A program made the position numbers and the translations under genes. A stretch of 50,575 nt of DNA from Gemmiger sp. An194 (GTDB taxonomy: Bacteria > Bacillota > Clostridia > Oscillospirales > Ruminococcaceae). This document shows positions 40,789-50,575 of the stretch, piece by piece (within the stretch, counting starts at the first letter, position 1; every line of letters starts with the position of its first letter). The notes beneath the pieces are model-generated. The model was not told where the DNA came from and ran no database searches. It saw only the letters and a list, made by a program, of their open reading frames with translations. The DNA is taken from assembly GCF_002160145.1 (NCBI RefSeq), contig NZ_NFKA01000023.1, forward strand, positions 1 to 50,575, in the 5' to 3' direction.

Positions 40789-41408
40789 TGATCGGCGTAA
40801 TTGACTACGGGGTGGGCAACCTGTTCAGCCTCTGCTCCTCCCTGCGCTATGTGGGGGCCCAGGTGCAGGTGAGCGCCGACCCCGCCGTTCTGGAACAGGC
40901 GGACAAGCTGGTCTTGCCCGGCGTGGGCGCCTTTGGCGACGCGGCCCAAAAGCTGCGGGCCACCGGGCTGGACCAGCTGGTGATAAAGCAGGCGAAAAAG
41001 GGCGTGCCGGTGCTGGGCATCTGTCTGGGCATGCAGCTGCTCTTTGAAGAAAGTCTCGAATACGGCCGCCACAAGGGGCTGGGCCTTTTGGCCGGGCGGG
41101 TGGTGCCCATGGAGGGAGCCATCCCGGCGGAGCTGAAGATCCCCCACATCGGCTGGAACGCCCTGCAGCCGGTGGCCGAAAGCCCGCTGCTGCGGGATGT
41201 AAAACCCGGCGACTGCGTATACTTTGTTCATTCCTACTACGCCGACGGCTGCGCCGACAGTCTGGTGGCCACGGCGGAGTACGGCATCCCCATCACCGCC
41301 ATGGTGCAGAAGGGGAACGTGATGGGCTGCCAGTTCCACCCGGAAAAAAGCGGCCCGGTGGGCCTTGCCATCCTGCGGGCCTTTTGTGAAGAGGAGGGAA
41401 AAGCATGA
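40788..41408 (+). CDS. hisH: Imidazole glycerol phosphate synthase, glutaminase subunit
   Basis: The 206-residue class I glutamine amidotransferase supplies ammonia to HisF. The nucleophile is in GICLGMQLLFEES and the partner His-Glu in QFHPEKSG. It begins MIGVIDYGVGNL at ATG 40788; a GTG at 40785 is in frame but would be one codon longer. The start codon shares its A with the hisB stop. Confidence 0.96.
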   Translation: MIGVIDYGVGNLFSLCSSLRYVGAQVQVSADPAVLEQADKLVLPGVGAFGDAAQKLRATGLDQLVIKQAKKGVPVLGICLGMQLLFEESLEYGRHKGLGLLAGRVVPMEGAIPAELKIPHIGWNALQPVAESPLLRDVKPGDCVYFVHSYYADGCADSLVATAEYGIPITAMVQKGNVMGCQFHPEKSGPVGLAILRAFCEEEGKA

Positions 41409-42118
41409 TCCTGTTTCCGGCCATCGACCTGTACGAAGGGCAGGCGGTCCGGCTTTATCAGGGCGATTACCGGCAGATGACCGTGTACAGCCCCGACCCG
41501 GCGGCACTGGCCAAACAATTTGCCGAAACCGGCGCCACCCACATCCATCTGGTGGACCTGGAGGGCGCGCGGGACGGCACCACCCCCAACCTGGAGCTGA
41601 TTCGGCGCATCGCCGCTGAGACCGGCCTGTTTGTGGAGGTGGGCGGCGGCATCCGGAATATGGACATTGCCCGCACCTATCTGGAAAACGGGGTGAGCCG
41701 GGTGATTCTGGGCACTGCTGCCGTCACCGACCCGGACTTTCTGCAAAACGCGCTGGATACCTGGGGCGAGCGGGTGGCCGTTGGGGCCGACCTGCGGGAC
41801 GGCCAGGTGGCCATCCGGGGCTGGCAGCAGACCAGCGACGAGGGGGCCGAGGCCTTCTTTGACCGGATGCAGGGCCTTGGCGTTTCCACCATGATCTGCA
41901 CCGACATCTCCCGGGACGGGGCCATGCGGGGCGCGAATCTGGAGCTGTACCGCAGTCTCGCCAAACGGCAGGGCCTGCAGATCGTGGCCTCCGGCGGCGT
42001 GAGCAGCCTGGACGACATCAAAGCCCTGCGTCAGATGGACCTGTACGGGGCTATTCTGGGCAAGGCCTACTACACCGGCGCAGTGGATCTGGCCGATGCA
42101 CTGGAGGCGGCGAAATGA
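41405..42118 (+). CDS. hisA: ProFAR isomerase
   Basis: The 237-residue TIM barrel converts ProFAR to PRFAR. LFPAIDLYEGQAVRLYQGD holds the N-terminal catalytic Asp, VGGGIRNMD the phosphate loop, and ASGGVSSLDDI the second phosphate site. The N-terminal DL and the D in DISRDGAM are the acid/base pair. It overlaps hisH and hisF by four bases each. Confidence 0.96.
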   Translation: MILFPAIDLYEGQAVRLYQGDYRQMTVYSPDPAALAKQFAETGATHIHLVDLEGARDGTTPNLELIRRIAAETGLFVEVGGGIRNMDIARTYLENGVSRVILGTAAVTDPDFLQNALDTWGERVAVGADLRDGQVAIRGWQQTSDEGAEAFFDRMQGLGVSTMICTDISRDGAMRGANLELYRSLAKRQGLQIVASGGVSSLDDIKALRQMDLYGAILGKAYYTGAVDLADALEAAK

Positions 42119-42873
42119 TCACAAAACGAATCATCCCCTGCCTGGACGTGCGGGACGGCCGTGTGGTGAAGGGCGTAAATTTTAAAGGGCTGTCGGATGT
42201 ATCCGACCCGGTGGAGCTGGCCCGATACTATTCCGAGAGCGGAGCCGACGAGCTGGTCTTCTACGACATCACCGCCTCCGCCGAGGGGCGCAAGCTGTTT
42301 ACCGACATCCTCTGCCGGGTGGCGGAGACGATTTTCATCCCTCTCACCGTGGGCGGCGGCGTGAACACCCTGGAGGATTTTGACCGAGTGCTCAAATGCG
42401 GCGCCGACAAGGTGAGCGTGAATTCCGGCGCCATCCGGGACCCGGAGCTGATCCGCCGCGCCGCGAAGCGCTACGGCAACCAGTGCGTGGTGCTCTCGGC
42501 GGACATCAAACGGGTGAACGGCCGGTTTCAGGTGTTCGCCAAGGGCGGCCGGGAGGATACCGGCATCGAGGCCATCGGCTGGCTGCGCCGGGGCGTGGAG
42601 CTGGGCGCGGGCGAGGTGGTGGTGAATTCCATCGACACCGACGGCGTGAAGCAGGGCTTTGACCTGGAGCTGCTGGACGAGGTCTGCCGGGCGGTGCCGG
42701 TTCCGGTGATCGCCTCCGGCGGCGCGGGCAGCCAGCAGGATTTTGTGGAGCTGTTCAAAAAGGTCCCCAGTGTGGACGCGGGCCTGGCGGCCTCGGTCTT
42801 CCACTTCGGCGAGATCGCCATTCCGGACCTGAAACAGACCCTTTGGGAAAACGACATCATAGTGAGGCGATAA
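42115..42873 (+). CDS. hisF: Imidazole glycerol phosphate synthase, cyclase subunit
   Basis: The 252-residue TIM barrel closes the imidazole ring with HisH. Seen are RIIPCLDVRDGRVVKGVNF with its catalytic Asp, ELVFYDITASAEGR, VGGGVNTLED, NSGAI and IASGGAGS. It is a paralogue of HisA by gene duplication, both being in the same operon here. Confidence 0.97.
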   Translation: MITKRIIPCLDVRDGRVVKGVNFKGLSDVSDPVELARYYSESGADELVFYDITASAEGRKLFTDILCRVAETIFIPLTVGGGVNTLEDFDRVLKCGADKVSVNSGAIRDPELIRRAAKRYGNQCVVLSADIKRVNGRFQVFAKGGREDTGIEAIGWLRRGVELGAGEVVVNSIDTDGVKQGFDLELLDEVCRAVPVPVIASGGAGSQQDFVELFKKVPSVDAGLAASVFHFGEIAIPDLKQTLWENDIIVRR

Positions 42874-42876
42874 GAT

Positions 42877-43527
42877 ATGCTGAACATTCAAGACCTGAAA
42901 TTTGACGAAAAGGGCCTGATCCCGGCGGTGGTGGTGGATGCCAAAAGCCGCAAGGTGCTCACCGTGGCCTACATGAACGCGGAGAGCCTGGCCATCAGTA
43001 TGGAGAAAAAGCTCACCTGCTTCTGGAGCCGTTCCCGTCAGGAGCTGTGGCTCAAGGGCGAGACCAGCGGCAACTATCAGCACATTGTGAGCATCACCGC
43101 CGACTGCGACCGGGACGCGCTGCTGGTGCTGGTGGAAAAGGATGGCCCGGCCTGTCACCTGGGCAACGACTCCTGCTTTGAGGATGTATTGTTCCAGAGC
43201 GACGAGCGGGGCGACTTCACCCTGCAGGGCCTGTACGATCTGCTGGTGCAGCGCAACGCGGACCGGCCCGAGGGCTCCTACACCACCTATCTGTTCGAGA
43301 AGGGTCTGGATAAGATTCTGAAAAAGGTGGGCGAGGAATGCACCGAGGTGATCATCGCGGGCAAGGCCGAGGATAAAAAGGAGACCATCTACGAGCTGGC
43401 GGACCTGGCCTACCACGCCATGGTGCTCATGGTGCAGATGGGCATCACCGTGGAGGACGTGCGGGATGAGTTGGCCAGCCGTCACATCATCGACCACAAG
43501 GTCAAGCAGGAAAAGATGACCTCATGA
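42877..43527 (+). CDS. hisIE: Fused phosphoribosyl-AMP cyclohydrolase / phosphoribosyl-ATP pyrophosphatase
   Basis: The 216-residue protein joins HisI (residues about 1-110; VAYMNAES, SRSRQELW, then the Zn-cysteines in DCDRD and GNDSCF) to HisE (about 115-216; LFEKGLDKILKKVGEECTEV), so steps two and three of the pathway are in one chain. It starts three bases after the hisF stop. Confidence 0.96.
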   Translation: MLNIQDLKFDEKGLIPAVVVDAKSRKVLTVAYMNAESLAISMEKKLTCFWSRSRQELWLKGETSGNYQHIVSITADCDRDALLVLVEKDGPACHLGNDSCFEDVLFQSDERGDFTLQGLYDLLVQRNADRPEGSYTTYLFEKGLDKILKKVGEECTEVIIAGKAEDKKETIYELADLAYHAMVLMVQMGITVEDVRDELASRHIIDHKVKQEKMTS

Positions 43528-44285
43528 GACCCTACAATCTGCACACCCACACCATCTTCTGCGACGGCGACAACACCCCCGAGGAGCTGGCCGCGGCGGC
43601 GCTGGCGGCAGGCTGCGAAACCCTGGGCTTTTCCGGCCACAGCCACACCGGCTTTGACGAGCGGTATTGCATGAGCCTTGCGGGCACCCGGGAATATAAA
43701 GAGCGGGTGCGGCGGCTGCAGGTGGAATACGCGCCCCGGCTGCGGATTCTCTTGGGCATCGAGCAGGATTATTACTCGGAGCTGCCCGCGGAAGGATACG
43801 ATTTTGTCATCGGCTCGGTGCATTATTTGTATCGTCATGGGGAATACCTGCCGGTGGATGAGGACCCCCAGTGGCAGCAGGGCATCGTGACAGACCACTA
43901 CGGCGGGGACTACTATGCCTTTGCGGAGGATTACTTCGCCACGCTGGCGGATGTGCACCGCCGTACCGGGTGTGACATCGTAGGCCACTTTGACCTGATC
44001 GCCAAGTTCAACGAGGGCGGCGTGCTGTTCGACGAAGCTCACCCCCGCTACCGGGCGGCGGCGCTGGCCGCGCTGGACCGGCTGGCCGGGGAGGGCGTGG
44101 CCTTCGAGGTGAACACCGGCGCGGTGGCCAAGGGCTGGCGCACCCAGCCCTACCCGGCCGATTGGCTGCTGAAAGAGCTGCAGGCCCGGGGTGCTTGGCT
44201 GGTCTTTTCCAGCGACTGCCACAACGCCGGCCAGCTGCTGGACGGCTGGGAAACCTGGGGGCCCCTGTGCGGCCCTTCTCTCTGA
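43524..44285 (+). CDS. hisK: Histidinol-phosphatase, PHP type
   Basis: The 253-residue PHP-domain phosphatase supplies the one activity missing from the single-function HisB. Metal ligands appear in NLHTHTIFCDGDN, GFSGHSHTG, GSVHYL, IVGHFDLI and FSSDCHN. It overlaps hisIE by four bases and closes the operon, so all ten reactions are encoded between 36135 and 44285. Confidence 0.93.
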   Translation: MRPYNLHTHTIFCDGDNTPEELAAAALAAGCETLGFSGHSHTGFDERYCMSLAGTREYKERVRRLQVEYAPRLRILLGIEQDYYSELPAEGYDFVIGSVHYLYRHGEYLPVDEDPQWQQGIVTDHYGGDYYAFAEDYFATLADVHRRTGCDIVGHFDLIAKFNEGGVLFDEAHPRYRAAALAALDRLAGEGVAFEVNTGAVAKGWRTQPYPADWLLKELQARGAWLVFSSDCHNAGQLLDGWETWGPLCGPSL

Positions 44286-44307
44286 CAGGCTGATATTGTG
44301 AATGAGA

Positions 44308-44348
44308 AGCCGCCCGGCGGGGGAGTGAAAGCCCCGGCCGGGCGGTTT
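44308..44348 (+). terminator. Terminator of the histidine operon
   Basis: The arms AGCCGCCCGGC and GCCGGGCGGTT with inner GGGG/CCCC pairs are followed by TTTT. Confidence 0.8.
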
Positions 44349-44352
44349 TGCT

Positions 44353-44402
44353 TTGCCCCGGCGGGGCCGGTCTGCTATAATACGTTATATATTACGATAT
44401 AA
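44353..44402 (+). promoter_or_regulatory. Promoter and palindrome upstream of the HAD gene
   Basis: TTGCCC (44353-44358) and TATAAT (44376-44381) are 17 bases apart. Just after them comes the palindrome TTATAT-ATTACG-ATATAA (44385-44402), which covers the expected transcription start and resembles the PadR-region repeat at 13803. Confidence 0.5.
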
Positions 44403-44414
44403 GGGGGAACGAAT

Positions 44415-45071
44415 ATGGCCTGCCTGCCCTGCCTGGTGCTGGATCACGACGATACCGTGGTGGCCAGCACACCTACCATCCACTACCCGGCCTTTCTGGA
44501 TGCTATGAAAATCCTGCGCCCGGAGGTGAACTGGAGCCTGCAGGAATATGTGCTGTATAACTTCGAGCCGGGCTTTGAGGCCATCTGCCGGGAGATGCTG
44601 CACCTGACCGATGAGGAGATGCAGCTGGAGGGCCAGGTCTGGAAGCAGTGGACCAGCACCCATGTGCCGCCCATGTTCCCGGGCATGGCCGAGCTGCTGC
44701 GCCGGTACCGGGATGCCGGGGGAATCATCTGCGTGGCCAGCCATTCCAGCGAGGAGATGATCCGGCGGGATTACCGGGTGCACTGCGGCTTCGAGCCGGA
44801 GCTGGTGTTCGGCTGGGAGCTGCCGCCCCAAAAGCGCAAGCCCGCCTCCTATGCGCTGGAGGAGATCATGCGTCATTACGGCCTTGCGCCGGATGAGCTT
44901 TTGATGGTGGACGATTTAAAGCCCGGCTGGCAGATGGCGAAAAGCTGCGGCGTGCCCTTTGCCTTTGCGGGCTGGGGCTGCGAGGTGGAGCCGGTGCGCG
45001 ACTTCATGAAAAAACATTCCACCCACCCATTGGACACCGTGGACCAGCTGACCCCGCTGCTGGGCCTGTAA
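44415..45071 (+). CDS. HAD-family hydrolase
   Basis: The 218-residue protein has the HAD catalytic motif I, VLDHDDTVV (D10 nucleophile, D12 acid), a helical cap, motif II in VASHSSEEM, the motif III lysine in QKRKPASYA and the metal site MVDDLKPGW. It is probably a phosphatase of the phosphoglycolate phosphatase-like group with an unknown substrate. GGGGGAAC precedes the ATG. It stands alone between the his operon and the rRNA operon. Confidence 0.85.
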   Translation: MACLPCLVLDHDDTVVASTPTIHYPAFLDAMKILRPEVNWSLQEYVLYNFEPGFEAICREMLHLTDEEMQLEGQVWKQWTSTHVPPMFPGMAELLRRYRDAGGIICVASHSSEEMIRRDYRVHCGFEPELVFGWELPPQKRKPASYALEEIMRHYGLAPDELLMVDDLKPGWQMAKSCGVPFAFAGWGCEVEPVRDFMKKHSTHPLDTVDQLTPLLGL

Positions 45072-45154
45072 GGCCCGGATTTCTATACAAAGAGGACAAA
45101 CCGGGCAGCATATTAGCAAAGTGATACTTTTTCGAAAAAAATTGAAAAAAGGTG

Positions 45155-45184
45155 TTGACTTCTGGTTGCAGGCTGTGGTATTAT
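45155..45184 (+). promoter_or_regulatory. rRNA operon promoter P1
   Basis: TTGACT (45155-45160) and TATTAT (45179-45184) are 18 bases apart in an A-rich stretch that begins with runs of A at 45136-45150, which could act as an UP element. Confidence 0.65.
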
Positions 45185-45247
45185 AACTGAGCCGTCAACG
45201 ACGGCAAGCCGCTCGGAAGAGCTTGAAAAAATATTTCAAAAAAGTGC

Positions 45248-45276
45248 TTGACAACAAGAACTTGGTGAGATATAAT
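45248..45276 (+). promoter_or_regulatory. rRNA operon promoter P2
   Basis: TTGACA (45248-45253) and TATAAT (45271-45276) with exactly 17 bases between is a full consensus promoter. It is followed by a leader that begins with the processing-stem arm at 45317. Confidence 0.9.
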
Positions 45277-45316
45277 AAACAAGCTGTCCCGCGAGGGAGA
45301 GCGGCACAGGACCTTG

Positions 45317-45335
45317 AAAATTGAACAATATCGAA
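45317..45335 (+). other. 5' arm of the 16S precursor processing stem
   Basis: AAAATTGAACAATATCGAA is the exact complement of 47063-47081 beyond the 16S 3' end. The two arms should pair in the precursor and be cut by RNase III. Confidence 0.8.
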
Positions 45336-45469
45336 GCTTGAACGGAACCTTATCGTGATGGAAAATCACGTTAAACAATTCCAATATACAAGTAATTCGT
45401 GGATGCAAGCGTTATTGTATCTGAGAAATTACAGTGATTTAATTCAGAGTAATCTGGTTTAAATACCAT

Positions 45470-47000
<1,531 letters not shown>

Positions 47001-47062
47001 GGGAGTCAGACGGCCACGACAGACTGGTTCTGTTGTTGGACGGACAGGTTGCTGTGAGAGCA

Positions 47063-47081
47063 TTCGATATTGTTCAATTTT
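47063..47081 (+). other. 3' arm of the 16S precursor processing stem
   Basis: TTCGATATTGTTCAATTTT pairs without mismatch with 45317-45335. Confidence 0.8.
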
Positions 47082-47136
47082 GAGGGCCCTGAAAAGGAAC
47101 CTCAAAAAGATAAGCGAGACCGAAACGCGAAAGCGT

Positions 47137-47212
47137 GGGGGTATAGCTCAGCTGGGAGAGCACCTGCTTTGCAAGCAGGGGGTCAAGAGTTCGAGCCTCT
47201 TTATCTCCACCA
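47137..47212 (+). tRNA. tRNA-Ala (TGC)
   Basis: The acceptor arms are GGGGGTA and TATCTCC, the D-loop is AGCTGGGAGAG, and the anticodon stem-loop CCTGCTTTGCAAGCAGG carries TGC. The T-arm contains GTTCGAG. CCA is encoded. This is the usual position in the 16S-23S spacer. Confidence 0.97.
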
Positions 47213-47215
47213 TAT

Positions 47216-47292
47216 GGGCTCATAGCTCAGGTGGTTAGAGCGCGCGCCTGATAAGCGCGAGGTCGGTGGTTCGAGTCCACTTGAGCCCACCA
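47216..47292 (+). tRNA. tRNA-Ile (GAT)
   Basis: 77 bases with acceptor arms GGGCTCA and TGAGCCC, anticodon stem-loop GCGCCTGATAAGCGC carrying GAT, T-loop GTTCGAG and encoded CCA. It is three bases after tRNA-Ala. Confidence 0.97.
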
Positions 47293-47456
47293 CTTTTGTG
47301 GAAACACGAAAGTGCAGCAAGCTAAATCTTGCTTATCGTGCTTATACGAAGCGAATGCGGAGTATAAGCAATCTTCCTTCGATGATTCGATGGTGCAGCG
47401 ATGCACACTTCGACGAAGTCGAAGGCAGATGCGACGCAAGTCGCAGATGCACCTTG
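47293..47456 (+). other. tRNA-Ile to 23S spacer with a series of hairpins
   Basis: The spacer holds GCTTATAC/GTATAAGC (about 47340-47378), GTGCA-GCGA-TGCAC (47393-47406), CTTCGAC-GAA-GTCGAAG (47408-47424) and GCGAC-GCAA-GTCGC (47431-47444). Two of the loops are GNRA tetraloops. No gene is present. Confidence 0.7.
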
Positions 47457-47475
47457 AAAACTGAATAATAACTGC
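47457..47475 (+). other. 5' arm of the 23S precursor processing stem
   Basis: AAAACTGAATAATAACTGC pairs with 50428-50447 apart from one bulged base, forming the precursor stem that RNase III would process. Confidence 0.75.
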
Positions 47476-47563
47476 GAAATGAGATACAAAGTAAAATGTT
47501 ATTTAACTACAATTTTGTTTTGATCTTGTTGGCAAATTAGGAGAATCAATAAAGCATAAATAC

Positions 47564-50397
<2,834 letters not shown>

Positions 50398-50427
50398 ACA
50401 AGTCTTTATGGTACTTCTAATTTGCAA

Positions 50428-50447
50428 GCAGTTTATTATTCAGTTTT
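50428..50447 (+). other. 3' arm of the 23S precursor processing stem
   Basis: GCAGTTTATTATTCAGTTTT is complementary to the arm at 47457-47475 with one extra T. Confidence 0.75.
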
Positions 50448-50501
50448 GAGGGTGCATCCCTCGAAGTAAAGAGAATATGTAAGGCCAGTATGCTGAACAT
50501 A

Positions 50502-50575
<74 letters not shown>

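Overview
This 50.6 kb window looks like a chromosomal segment of a GC-rich, anaerobic gut member of the Ruminococcaceae/Oscillospiraceae (Clostridia). The 16S rRNA at 45.5-47.0 kb resembles, from memory, the Faecalibacterium-Gemmiger-Subdoligranulum-Fournierella group. Gene content agrees: Firmicute-style XRE/PadR regulators, a CIRCE element, GlpP, rubrerythrin, QueH and a GGGtGRT protein. Genus and strain are not assigned because no database search was possible.

Layout. 0-3 kb (mostly minus strand): a replisome-organizer-like gene at the edge, queH, a small P-loop kinase, then a probable structured RNA. 3-7.2 kb (plus): DUF896 protein, CDF metal exporter, PLP aminotransferase, isocitrate dehydrogenase. 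7.3-15.3 kb: a regulator-rich stretch with acetyltransferase, SLOG-like protein, five XRE proteins (two large, two with membrane segments), a TetR and a PadR regulator, DUF5655 and DUF2812 proteins and a CIRCE-linked Hsp20. 15.3-22.1 kb: a glycerol module with divergent glpP, a promoter-terminator leader, a secreted or anchored EEP-family hydrolase, a GlpA-like FAD enzyme, its FAD/NAD partner, a DUF1667 protein and glycerol kinase. 22.2-25.8 kb (minus): class Ia ribonucleotide reductase. 26.0-28.4 kb: GtrII-like and TraX-like membrane proteins. 28.5-32.4 kb: hisS, an MFS carrier, an SDR and a small HPr-like protein. 32.8-36.0 kb: a NifU-like/GGGtGRT pair, a truncated transposase and rubrerythrin. 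36.1-44.3 kb: a complete histidine operon hisZGDCBHAF(IE)K with overlapping genes. 44.4 kb: a HAD hydrolase. 45.1 kb to the end: a ribosomal RNA operon (tandem promoters, 16S, tRNA-Ala, tRNA-Ile, 23S, start of 5S).

The strongest unlabelled signal is a family of four dispersed elements of about 172 bp (2993-3164, 16151-16321, 29834-30005, 35191-35362). They have matching terminal inverted repeats and a GC-rich core hairpin flanked by A/T runs. All lie just upstream of genes, and at least one lies inside a 5' leader. They look like MITE/REPIN-type elements that bring in a bidirectional terminator-like hairpin. Other candidates for unfamiliar biology are the NifU-like/GGGtGRT pair with high-expression codon usage, an unassigned structured RNA at about 2.73-2.96 kb, a possible GlpP-controlled leader ahead of the glycerol operon, and a perfect 33-bp palindrome between a divergent XRE regulator and a SLOG-like gene.
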